In this document: positions 33,871 through 41,334 of the stretch, in pieces | How positions within the stretch are numbered: position 1 is the first letter of the stretch | Layout of the letters: each line of letters begins with the position of its first letter | Assembly (NCBI GenBank): GCA_964512675.1 | Contig: CAZEJR010000011.1 | Coordinates: 1 to 64,000 of the forward strand | Reading direction: 5' to 3' | Length of the DNA: 64,000 nucleotides | Source of the DNA: A07HB70 sp964512675 | GTDB taxonomy: Archaea > Halobacteriota > Halobacteria > Halobacteriales > Haloferacaceae | Program-made: the position numbers and the translations under genes | The notes under the pieces: model-generated | What the model saw: the letters and a program-made list of their open reading frames with translations, nothing else | The model's database searches: none | What the model was told of the DNA's origin: nothing

Positions 33871-34551
33871 GTGAGCATCGCCGACGAGTTCGACGAGTGG
33901 GCGCGCCGCGGAGAGGACCGCGGGATGGAGGAGCGCCACTGGCACACGGCGAAGGAGGCCCTCCGGCGGATGCCCGTCGAGGCGGGCGAGACGGTCCTCG
34001 ACCTCGGCACGGGGTCGGGCTACGCGCTCCGGGCGCTCCGCGAGACAGCCGACATCGGCTTTGGCGTCGGTGTAGACCGTTCGTCGGCGATGCTCGCGAA
34101 CGCGCGGTCGTACGCCGACGACCCGCGGATCGACTTCTGTCGCGCCGACTTCGGGGCCCTCCCGCTCTCGGCTGGAGCGGTCGACCACGTGTTCACGATG
34201 GAGGCGTTCTACTACGCGAGCGACCCCGCCGTGGCGCTCCAGGAGGTCGGACGGGTCCTGCGTCCCGGCGGGACGTTCTACTGTGCGGTCAACTTCTACG
34301 CCGAGAACGTCCACTCGCACGGCTGGGCCGACGAGATGGACGTCGACCTGACGCTGTGGAGCGCTGCGGACTACCGCGCGGCGTTCCGCGAGGCGGGGCT
34401 CCGCGTCGCCGCGCAGGAGAACGTGCCCGACCGCGAGACCGAGATCCCGCCGGCTGCGGAGTTCCCGACAGAGGCGTGGGACTCCCGCGAGGCGATGGTT
34501 GAGCGCTACCGCGAGTTCGGGACGCTGCTGACCGTCGGTGTCGCGCCCTGA
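33871..34551 (+). CDS. Class I SAM-dependent methyltransferase
   Basis: The 226-residue Rossmann methyltransferase shows motif I VLDLGTGSGYALRAL (about 43-57), the acidic loop GVGVDRSSAMLANAR, motif III DFCRADFGALPLS and post-motif EVGRVLRPGGTFYCAV. The N-terminus, FDEWARRGEDRGMEERHWH, matches a haloarchaeal subgroup sometimes called UbiE-like. Acceptor substrate is unknown. The start is GTG 33871; the 120-nt leader holds no clear TATA box. Confidence 0.85.
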   Translation: MSIADEFDEWARRGEDRGMEERHWHTAKEALRRMPVEAGETVLDLGTGSGYALRALRETADIGFGVGVDRSSAMLANARSYADDPRIDFCRADFGALPLSAGAVDHVFTMEAFYYASDPAVALQEVGRVLRPGGTFYCAVNFYAENVHSHGWADEMDVDLTLWSAADYRAAFREAGLRVAAQENVPDRETEIPPAAEFPTEAWDSREAMVERYREFGTLLTVGVAP

Positions 34552-34571
34552 GCGGGTGGTGTCGCCGGCTG

Positions 34572-35732
34572 CTACGGCGTCACCCGTGCGACCGGCGCGT
34601 CGTCGGCGTCGACCGCGACGTACAGCCCCCCGTCCGGCGCGTTCGCGACGTCCCGGACGCGCCACCCGCGGTCGGCGAGGAGCGTGTCGACCCCGGTCAC
34701 GTCCGTCCCGTCGACGCGGAGGCGCGCGAGCGACCGCGACGCCAGCCCGCCGACGAACAGGTCGCCGCGCCAGGGCTCGTGGTCGCCCTCGTAGAACGCC
34801 GTGCCGCTCGGCGGGAACCCGCCGGTCCCGCAGGGCCACGAGTAGACCGGCGCGACGACGTCGTCGCGGTCGGCGTGGCTCACCCCGACCGGCTCGTCCG
34901 TCCCGTACTTACAGCTCTCGTCGGCGACCGGCCAGCCGTAGTTCGCGCCGGCCCGCAGGACGTTGATCTCGTCGCCGTCGCGCTCTCCGAACTCCGACGC
35001 CCAGACGACGTCGGTGTCGGGGTGGACCGCCAGCCCCTGTGCGTTCCGGTGGCCGTAGCTGAACACCGCGTCCGTCGCCGCCGCGTCGCCGACGAACGGG
35101 TTGTCGTCCGGGACAGTGCCGTCGGGCCGGAGACGCAGGGTCGTCCCGAGGTCGTTCGCCGGGTCCTGTGCGACGTGGTCCGGCCCGAAGTTCTTGAACT
35201 GCCGGTCCCCGACGGTGACGTACATCGCGCCGCCGGCGCCGAACGCGACGCGAGACCCGAAGTGGCCGCTCGACTCGACGAACGGCTCGGCGGTGTACAG
35301 CGTCTCGACCCCGTCGAGTCGCGGCGCGTCGGTCACGAGTCGGCCCCGCCCGACGCGGGTGCTCGACGTCCCGTCCGGACGCCCGACGGCGTACGTGAGA
35401 TACAGCCACGGCTCGTCCGGGTAGTCGGGGTCGAGCGTCGCGTCGAGGAGGCCGCCCTGCCCTCCCGCGAACACCGCTGGCGTCCCGTCGACGTGCGCCC
35501 GGTCGCCCGTCGCAGTGTCGACGAGCCACAGGTCGCCGGGGCGCTCGGTGACCAGGAGCGCCGTCCCGTCGGGCAGCGGCTCGACCGCCCACGGGCTGGC
35601 GAAGCCGGTCGCGACCGTCTGGACGGTCGGTCCGTCCGTCGTCGGGGTCCCGGTCGGGTCGCCGGTCGCCCGGCCGGCACACCCGGCGACGGCGGCGCTC
35701 CCGGCGAGCGACAGGAACGTTCGGCGGCGCAC
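34572..35732 (-). CDS. Tat-exported lipoprotein, PQQ-type sugar dehydrogenase
   Basis: The 386-residue protein starts with a twin-arginine lipoprotein signal (MRRRTFLSLAGSAAVAGCAG), so it should be exported folded and anchored by lipid on Cys18. The mature part is a six-bladed beta-propeller of the glucose/sorbosone dehydrogenase family: TGFASPWAVEPLPDGTAL, GGQGGLLDATLDPDYP, SYGHRNAQGLAVHPDT, SEFGERDGDEINVL and GANYGWP. These soluble enzymes oxidise sugars with PQQ and Ca2+. Many archaeal hosts cannot make PQQ, so the cofactor may be scavenged. It converges on the methyltransferase gene. Confidence 0.87.
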   Translation of the reverse strand: MRRRTFLSLAGSAAVAGCAGRATGDPTGTPTTDGPTVQTVATGFASPWAVEPLPDGTALLVTERPGDLWLVDTATGDRAHVDGTPAVFAGGQGGLLDATLDPDYPDEPWLYLTYAVGRPDGTSSTRVGRGRLVTDAPRLDGVETLYTAEPFVESSGHFGSRVAFGAGGAMYVTVGDRQFKNFGPDHVAQDPANDLGTTLRLRPDGTVPDDNPFVGDAAATDAVFSYGHRNAQGLAVHPDTDVVWASEFGERDGDEINVLRAGANYGWPVADESCKYGTDEPVGVSHADRDDVVAPVYSWPCGTGGFPPSGTAFYEGDHEPWRGDLFVGGLASRSLARLRVDGTDVTGVDTLLADRGWRVRDVANAPDGGLYVAVDADDAPVARVTP

Positions 35733-35799
35733 GACTGCCGTCGGCCCGCGAGGCCCCTAAGCGAACCGGTCGGTCTCCGCCCGGCGTTTCGACGTCCGG

Positions 35800-36290
35800 T
35801 TCGGCGAGGAGCGCCCGCGCGGCCTCGGCGCTCGACGGCGGTCCGCGGGCGGTGATCGGGATACCGTCGACGGTGACGCTCGTGTCGTCGAGGTCGGCGT
35901 CCCAGTCTCCGCCGGCGGTGCGCACCTCGTCCCCGACGGGGTACGGGAGCTTCCGGCCGTCGGGGAGAGAGTCGTCGCCGACGATGCCGGTCTCTCACCC
36001 GTTCGAGAAGCCCGTCACCGACCGGTCGGCGACGACCCGGTCGCCGCCGCCGGTAACGCGAGGACACCGACCGCGTGGTAGACGGCCAGCGCGACGCCCT
36101 CGTCGCCGGCCACGGCTGCCGCGAGCGTCGAGCGGGCGCGGGCGTCTCTGTTCACGTCCCGGACGGTGCCGTGGCCGCCGGGGAACACGACGGTCACGTC
36201 GACGCCCGCCCCCGGGCGTGTCGTCAGCGGCTCGATAGACGCCTCGGCCCGGTACTCCGCGTCGCTGACGACGAACAGCGCGTCTGCCAC
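35800..36290 (-). pseudogene. DJ-1/PfpI-family remnant with deletion, frameshift and stop
   Basis: The N-terminal frame (GTG 36290) reads ADALFVVSDAEYRAEASIEP and then jumps from VDVTV straight to VFPGGHGTVRDVNRD, lacking about 60-70 family residues. It continues ALAVYHAVGVLALP, where the nucleophile-elbow Cys is already Tyr. After a frameshift near 36040 the other frame gives DRSVTGFSNG, an in-frame TGA (normally Trp/Glu), then IVGDDSLPDGRKLPYPVGDE, GGDWDAD and VTVDGIPITARGPPSS. All blocks follow the order of haloarchaeal DJ-1/ThiJ proteins (glyoxalase III/deglycase-like). It is clearly non-functional. Confidence 0.75.
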
Positions 36291-36340
36291 GCCCTCGGGT
36301 CGGCGTACGAGCCGGAAGTCGGGCCCGCTCCGGCGTCTCC

Positions 36341-37123
36341 TCACTCGCCGCGTGCGAACGCCACGAACCGCTCGGTCGAGACGTCACACCGCACCGCGGG
36401 CTTGATTCCGCCGAGGTGGACGCCGCGCTCGGTCCGCCGGACCGGCTGGAGGGTCGCGGCGACCGTCTCGGCCATGTAGTAGTTCGCGCCGTGTCGGGCG
36501 TCGCTGAGGCGCACCGCCCGGTCGAGACAGCCGCCTCGCGCCCCGTCGACGACGACGACGTCTCGCGGGCGGTCGGTAAACGACGGGTCGTGGTAGTAGA
36601 GCGAGCCGTTGCCGGCGACCCGTTTCGCGTGGGCGTTCTCGGAGTGGTCGGCGAGGCGAGCGCGCACCTCGTCCGTCGCGAGCGACGGCGAGAGGACCGT
36701 CGGCTCTGTGGCGACCTCGAACCACGCGAACAGGTGACGGTGCTTGTAGTCGCTGTCGGGTGTCGGGAACCCGGCGTAGAACCCGACTGCGTCGCCGGGG
36801 CCGAGATCGCGGAGCCGCGTGACGTAGCCGGGGCGGTGCTCGCCGTAGGTCAGCGCGTCGAGGTTCGGGTCGTGGTGGACCGGACACTCGTCGACCGCCG
36901 GGCCGTCGAGCCACGTGCCCTCGCTGTTGGGCCGAACGGCGGTCAGCAGGTCGGCGAGGACACCGTCGCCGTGCCGGCGCGGGACGGTCCCGTACGTCGC
37001 CGTCTCGCTCGTCGGCCCCTTCTCTGGGATCGGGACGTACTCGACGCGGCCCGCCCTGTCGACAGCCGGCACCGGGCGGACGTTGCCGGTGTCGCCGGCC
37101 ACGCCACAGAGGAGCACCGTCAC
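36341..37123 (-). CDS. Nmad3-like protein (nucleotide modification-associated domain 3)
   Basis: The 260-residue protein has VEYVPIPEKGPTSETATYG near residue 28, then HHDPNLDALTYGEHRPGY, LRDLGPGDAVGFYAGF and HRHLFAWFEVATE, with SLYYHDPSFTDRPRDVVVVD later. The YxPIPE/TYG and GDxxxFYxGL blocks recall the Nmad3 family. That family was proposed from genome context to act with modified nucleotides in phage or mobile DNA. Identification is from memory of the pattern. No DNA-modification genes adjoin it, only a phosphoribosyltransferase divergently 64 nt away. Start is GTG 37123. Confidence 0.6.
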   Translation of the reverse strand: MTVLLCGVAGDTGNVRPVPAVDRAGRVEYVPIPEKGPTSETATYGTVPRRHGDGVLADLLTAVRPNSEGTWLDGPAVDECPVHHDPNLDALTYGEHRPGYVTRLRDLGPGDAVGFYAGFPTPDSDYKHRHLFAWFEVATEPTVLSPSLATDEVRARLADHSENAHAKRVAGNGSLYYHDPSFTDRPRDVVVVDGARGGCLDRAVRLSDARHGANYYMAETVAATLQPVRRTERGVHLGGIKPAVRCDVSTERFVAFARGE

Positions 37124-37187
37124 GGTCGTGTCTCGCCTGCGCCTGGTAAAAGCGCCGCGCGGTTGAAGTCGACGGCGCCCCGAGACG

Positions 37188-37817
37188 ATGACCGTGTTCG
37201 CCGATCGAACGGACGCCGGCCGGCGGCTGGCGAGCCGGCTCGCAGAGCGCGGCGTCGCGGCGGACGTCGTCCTCGCGGTGCCACGCGGCGGCCTCCCGGC
37301 GGGACGGGCCGTCGCTGACGAACTCGGCGCGCCGCTCGACGTCGTCGTCGCGCGGAAGGTACGCGCGCCGCACGCCCCGGAACTCGCGCTCGGCGCGGCG
37401 GCGAGCGACGGGACCGTCTGGCTGAACGACGCCCTGGTCGACCGGGTCGGCGCGGACGAGGCGTACCTCGAGCGTGAAGTCGCGCGCGCCCGCGCAGAGG
37501 CCGCCGAGAAGGAGCGGCGCTACCGCGAGGGGCGCGACCCGCTCGACCTCTCCGGCCGGCTGGTCGCGGTCGTCGACGACGGCGCCGCGACCGGTGCGAC
37601 GGCGCTGGCCTGCGTCCGGCGGGCGACCGCTCTCGGCGCCGCACGGGTGACAGTCGCGCTCCCCGTCGCCGCCGCCGAGGCAGCCGAGCGACTGCGCGCC
37701 GAGGCCGACGCGGCTGTCGTCGTCGAGTCGCCGTCGTCGTTCGGCGCCGTCGGGCGGTTCTACCGCGACTTCGGACAGGTGGACGACGCGGAGGCGCGGT
37801 CGTACCTCGGGGACTGA
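37188..37817 (+). CDS. Phosphoribosyltransferase-family protein
   Basis: This 209-residue type I PRTase domain carries the PRPP loop VAVVDDGAATGATALACV (about 124-141). An N-terminal block, VVLAVPRGGLPAGRAVADEL, and the flexible hood segment ARKVRAPHAPELALGAA also fit. This subfamily occurs widely as a stand-alone predicted PRTase, sometimes fused to hydrolases; the base is unknown. ATG 37188 is 64 nt from the divergent Nmad3-like gene, making shared regulation possible. Confidence 0.82.
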   Translation: MTVFADRTDAGRRLASRLAERGVAADVVLAVPRGGLPAGRAVADELGAPLDVVVARKVRAPHAPELALGAAASDGTVWLNDALVDRVGADEAYLEREVARARAEAAEKERRYREGRDPLDLSGRLVAVVDDGAATGATALACVRRATALGAARVTVALPVAAAEAAERLRAEADAAVVVESPSSFGAVGRFYRDFGQVDDAEARSYLGD

Positions 37818-37854
37818 GCCCGCGCCGTCCGAAGGTGGTCTGCCGACTGCGCCG

Positions 37855-37980
37855 AGCACGAGCGCGGACGTGACGACCGGGTCGCCGACGACGAGACGGC
37901 GCTCTGTCGGCGCCTCGCGCAGCCGTTCTGCGACGGCACGCACGAGTTCGCCGGGCGAGAGACAGCCCCGGACGGTGACA
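37855..37980 (+). pseudogene. Possible CDGSH iron-sulfur domain remnant
   Basis: Directly after the PRTase gene a plus frame reads DRVADDETALCRRLAQPF followed by CDGTHEFAGRETAPDG. The CDGTH block is the hallmark of CDGSH 2Fe-2S proteins, but the preceding CxC ligand pair is reduced to one Cys. The frame runs out without a start or stop in context. It looks like a truncated copy with a small deletion. Confidence 0.4.
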
Positions 37981-38208
37981 GGGGCCCGTCACACGTGCCG
38001 TCGCCGGGACGGAGTGCGAACCGTCCGCGTCGGGCCGCCACATCGTAAACCACACGTCGCGATAGGAACCGCCCGCGCCGACAGGGCAGTTCGTCGCGGC
38101 ACCGTCTCGCGGCGAGCGGCGACGGCTCCGACGGACGGCTCGACCGACCAGACGTCTACACACCGACGCCGGCTGCACCACGGCGCTCGTGGCCGGTCTA
38201 CGGTATCC

Positions 38209-38335
38209 ATGCCCGAGTGTCGCTACTGCGAGGCGTCGCTTGAGGACGAGGACGCACGCCGAACGAGGCGGAACACACAGACGACCCCGGGCCGACCGAC
38301 CGGCCCCCTCGCTCTCGGGCTCGTCGTCGAGTGTG
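38209..38335 (+). pseudogene. Possible C2H2 zinc-finger gene remnant
   Basis: An ATG frame starts MPECRYCEASLEDEDA, the usual beginning of haloarchaeal C2H2 micro-proteins. The expected His half appears only in another frame (NEAEHTDDPGPTDRP), so a small indel separates them. Yet another frame gives TGPLALGLVV, resembling the membrane anchor that often follows. The fragments fit a frameshifted gene. Confidence 0.45.
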
Positions 38336-38340
38336 CCCGA

Positions 38341-38667
38341 CCGGCCCGAGTCGCGCGGTCTCGCCGATTCTGTATCGCGACACGAGGTTTATCTGCGCCG
38401 CGGCAGCCCGCCTCGCTCCGACGCACGTCCTCGACTCGCCCGTCCGCTCCGGCGAGCGCGGGCGACCGGAACCCGTGGCGACGGCTGTCGCCCGTGTCGG
38501 CGTGGCCGGCAGTGTGCTCTCCGGCTCTGCGGACTCGCCGACACGGCCCCCGCGACCGACGGCTGTGCCGCCCCCCGCGTTCGCCGACCGGAGACCGTGC
38601 GCGGCCCGTCCGGTCGTGTTCTGCGTGTAACCGCAAGCCACAATCGGTCGCGACGACGAGTGTAGCC
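38341..38667. other. Spacer before the metal-associated lipoprotein gene
   Basis: About 330 nt without a supported gene. Frames on both strands are Arg/Pro/Ala rich. It may include further debris of the C2H2 gene. No clear TATA box lies close to the GTG at 38668. Confidence 0.35.
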
Positions 38668-39687
38668 GTGCAACGACGGGCGTATCTCGCGAGTCTCGGC
38701 CTGGCCGCGACCGCCGGCTGTGTCGTCGGCGGCTTCGAGACGACGAACTCCCGTGCCCCGCCCGTTCCGGACGACCGGCCCGACGGGGTCTATCTCCCGA
38801 CCCACCAAGAGGGGATGCGAGTCGTCGGGTCCACGCGGGCAGGTGACCTGACCGTCGTCGTCACGTACAGCTACCCACACCGGTTCTGGACCGTCGAGCG
38901 GTCGGACGACGGGTGGACGACGGCCCGGACGAGCGTGACGTCGGACGACGCCGTCCACCTGATGGCCGTACCGTTCCACGAGCCGACGGGGACGGTCGTG
39001 CCGGACGCCGGCCTCTCGACGGCGGTGACCCGCGACGGTTCGCTCGTGAGCCAGGAGGTGGTCTACCCGATGCTCGCCCAGCGTATGGGTGTTCACTACG
39101 GGACGAACGTCCCGCTCCCCGGCAACGGCGACTACGAGGTGATCGTCAGCGTCGGGGGCGTCTCCGCCGAACGGTACGGCGCGTTCGAGGGGCTGTTCGG
39201 CGATCCCGTGACCGCGACGGACTCGTTCGCCTACCGCGCGGCCGAGCGCGACGAGATCGCGTACGAGCGGTTCGACCGGGCCGGCGCCCGCGACGCCGTC
39301 CCGCCGGCGTCGATGGCGGCGCTTCCGGACGCCCGCGTTCCGGAGTCGCTCCCCGGTGACCGCCTCGGACGCGGGTCGCTCGGTGACGCGCGATTCGTCG
39401 CTCTCGCTCTCGACGCCGACCGGTTCGCCGGGCCGTATCTCGCCGTCTCCGCGCGTACTCCCTACACCCGACTCCCGGTCCCCGGGTTCGGCCTGTCCGC
39501 GCGTGTCGACGGCGGCGAGACGCGTCTCCGACCGGCGCTCGACCCCGAACTCGGCGCGCACTACGGCGCGTCGCTCGACCGCCCGCCGACGGACGTCCGC
39601 CTCGCCGTCGACGCGCCCGCACAGGTCGCCCGTCACGAGGGGTACGAGACGGCGTTCCTCGAGACGGGACCCGTCGCGGTCGCCTGA
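38668..39687 (+). CDS. Lipoprotein, metal/iron-transport associated (DUF7350/P19-like)
   Basis: The 339-residue protein starts QRRAYLASLGLAATAGC, a twin-arginine lipobox signal with the lipidated Cys at position 18. Two beta-rich halves follow. The first has GVYLPTHQEGMRVVGSTRAG, VVVTYSYPHRFW and the His/Met-containing HLMAVPFHEPTG and MGVHYGTNVPL. The second has FVALALDADRFAGPYLAVS. Haloarchaeal relatives are annotated iron transporter or P19-like, proteins that bind Fe/Cu with His and Met residues. The next gene is the nickel regulator NikR, 42 nt downstream on the same strand, which supports a metal role. Which metal is unknown. Confidence 0.65.
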   Translation: MQRRAYLASLGLAATAGCVVGGFETTNSRAPPVPDDRPDGVYLPTHQEGMRVVGSTRAGDLTVVVTYSYPHRFWTVERSDDGWTTARTSVTSDDAVHLMAVPFHEPTGTVVPDAGLSTAVTRDGSLVSQEVVYPMLAQRMGVHYGTNVPLPGNGDYEVIVSVGGVSAERYGAFEGLFGDPVTATDSFAYRAAERDEIAYERFDRAGARDAVPPASMAALPDARVPESLPGDRLGRGSLGDARFVALALDADRFAGPYLAVSARTPYTRLPVPGFGLSARVDGGETRLRPALDPELGAHYGASLDRPPTDVRLAVDAPAQVARHEGYETAFLETGPVAVA

Positions 39688-39692
39688 CCGAT

Positions 39693-39727
39693 ACTAGTCC
39701 TCGACAGCTCGCGGCGCCCGAGCTAGT
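39693..39727. promoter_or_regulatory. Imperfect dyad immediately upstream of nikR
   Basis: ACTAGTCCTCG and CGAGCTAGT form inverted arms separated by about 15 nt, ending 2 nt before the nikR start. The location suits an autoregulatory NikR operator or a terminator for the preceding gene. The arms do not match the E. coli GTATGA/TCATAC half sites. Confidence 0.35.
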
Positions 39728-39729
39728 TC

Positions 39730-40146
39730 GTGACTGTCGTCGGCGTCTCGATGCCGGAGGAACTCCTAGAGCGCATCGACGCGTTCGCCGAGAACCACGG
39801 CTACACCGGTCGGAGCGAGGTGGTTCGGGAGGCGCGGAACCTCCTCGACGAGTTCGAGGACACGACACTCGAGGGGAGAGCGCTGATGGGCGTGGTGACG
39901 GTGGTGTTCGACTACGAGACGACCACTGTCGAGGAGCGGACGATGCGGCTGCGCCACGACCACGAGGAGACCGTCGCCTCGAACTTCCACGGACACGTCG
40001 GCGACCGGTACTGTATGGAGCTGTTCGTGCTCGAGGGCTCGCTCGAGGAGACCTTCGAGTTCGTCGGCGAGATCCGCGCGACCCGAGACACACTCACCGT
40101 CGACTACTCCGTCTTGCCGGTCGACGGCTTCGGCGCACCGGAATAG
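39730..40146 (+). CDS. nikR: NikR-type nickel-responsive regulator
   Basis: This 138-residue protein has an N-terminal ribbon-helix-helix (VVGVSMPEELLERIDAF, GYTGRSEVVREARNLL) and a C-terminal ACT-like metal-binding domain. Nickel ligands fall at H76, H87, H89 and C95 (SNFHGHVGDRYCMEL), the same numbering as E. coli NikR, so the site is intact. A NikR tetramer binds operators when Ni2+ is bound and represses nickel uptake. Here it follows a metal-associated lipoprotein gene and has an inverted repeat directly upstream, consistent with autoregulation. GTG 39730 begins the RHH strand. Confidence 0.92.
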   Translation: MTVVGVSMPEELLERIDAFAENHGYTGRSEVVREARNLLDEFEDTTLEGRALMGVVTVVFDYETTTVEERTMRLRHDHEETVASNFHGHVGDRYCMELFVLEGSLEETFEFVGEIRATRDTLTVDYSVLPVDGFGAPE

Positions 40147-40309
40147 TCGCCCGGTAGTGCCGTCCGGCGCCGACTCGTCTCCCGGCCCGTCTCTGTCGGT
40201 CGAGGCCCAGCGCTGCGTGCGCCCCACGCGCCGTGCCCGTCCGACTCGGCGCGGCCCGAACAGGTGGCGTCGCGACACGCGACGTCGGTCTCACACCGGC
40301 GGTCACGGG

Positions 40310-41260
40310 TCAGCCGTCGTCGAGGTCGAACGGTCCCACCGCGAGCGTCCGCTTCGCCACCGTGGCGATGCGGAGGACGTGTGCGAACAGGAGCGCGAAC
40401 GGCGCCAGCGTGACGGCGACGCCGGCACCGACGACCCAGACGAGCGTCTCGACGCCGAGGAACGTCCCTGTCACGGTCCCGGGGTCGGCCAGCACGACGA
40501 CACCGAGCACGGACGTCACGAGCGCGGGGACGGCGGCGTACAGCACCTCGCGCGACAGTTCGATTAGCTCCCACTGGAAGTAGAGCGTCTTGATGTGTTC
40601 GCGCCCCGCGCCGAACAGCGCCAGCGCCTCGAGAGCATCGTCGAGGGCCTCGTCTGCCGCGGGCGAGAGCGTCGCGCCGCGCTCGCCCCGCAGCCGCCGA
40701 CCCGCGTGGAGGTGCCGCGAGTAGTCGAACGACAGCGCCGCCCGGAGCGTCTCGAACGTCTGGAACTGTGCGCCGTCGAGGCGCGCCACGGCGTCCGCCG
40801 CGTCGGCGCGTAGCGGTCGGGTGAACTGCTCGGCTGTCGCGTCGTCCTCGCCGACGGCGCCGGCCAGCGTCTCGGCGCGTGCCGCAGCCGTCTCGACGAG
40901 GTGCCGGAGGAAGACTGCCGGGTCGGTCGGTGCCGCCGCCTCGGCTGTCACCCGCGCGGTGTCGCGGCGGACGCTCGCCGCGCCAGCCAGCCGATCGCGC
41001 TGGTCGCCGAGCGGCCCGAGTTCCTGTGAGAGCACCAACTGGTTGATCGTCACGACGAGCGTCACGCCGGTGACGACGGCGGTCAGGAGCGCCTGGAACA
41101 GCGTCTCGATCGGGTCCGACCGCTCGACGGCGACCCGGAGCGGGACCGGGTCGATGGCGCCGGCGACGACAACCGCGGCGTACACTGTGCCGAGCACCCC
41201 GGCGGCCAGGACCCGCCGGTTCAGGTCGAGGAGCAGCCGGTTCCGTAGGCCACGTGACAC
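40310..41260 (-). CDS. Haloarchaeal four-span membrane protein, unknown function
   Basis: The 316-residue protein has two N-terminal spans (RVLAAGVLGTVYAAVVVAG and ALLTAVVTGVTLVVTINQLV), a cytosolic region of about 150 residues and two C-terminal spans (VPALVTSVLGVVVLA and VVGAGVAVTLAPFALLF). The cytosolic region has predicted helices (RHLVETAAARAETLAGAVG, FDYSRHLHAGRRLRGE, GREHIKTLYFQWELIELSRE). The FxWELIxLSRxLLY-type element recurs in a haloarchaeal family I recognise only as conserved hypothetical. GTG 41260 replaces a TTG start further out. It is divergent from the peptidase gene by 74 nt. Confidence 0.7.
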   Translation of the reverse strand: MSRGLRNRLLLDLNRRVLAAGVLGTVYAAVVVAGAIDPVPLRVAVERSDPIETLFQALLTAVVTGVTLVVTINQLVLSQELGPLGDQRDRLAGAASVRRDTARVTAEAAAPTDPAVFLRHLVETAAARAETLAGAVGEDDATAEQFTRPLRADAADAVARLDGAQFQTFETLRAALSFDYSRHLHAGRRLRGERGATLSPAADEALDDALEALALFGAGREHIKTLYFQWELIELSREVLYAAVPALVTSVLGVVVLADPGTVTGTFLGVETLVWVVGAGVAVTLAPFALLFAHVLRIATVAKRTLAVGPFDLDDG

Positions 41261-41334
41261 GTTCGGCGGAGACGCCGGCGGCAAAAAACCGCTCCGGCCA
41301 CGGGAGTTATGTCCGCGCCGGGCGGGCCGGAACC

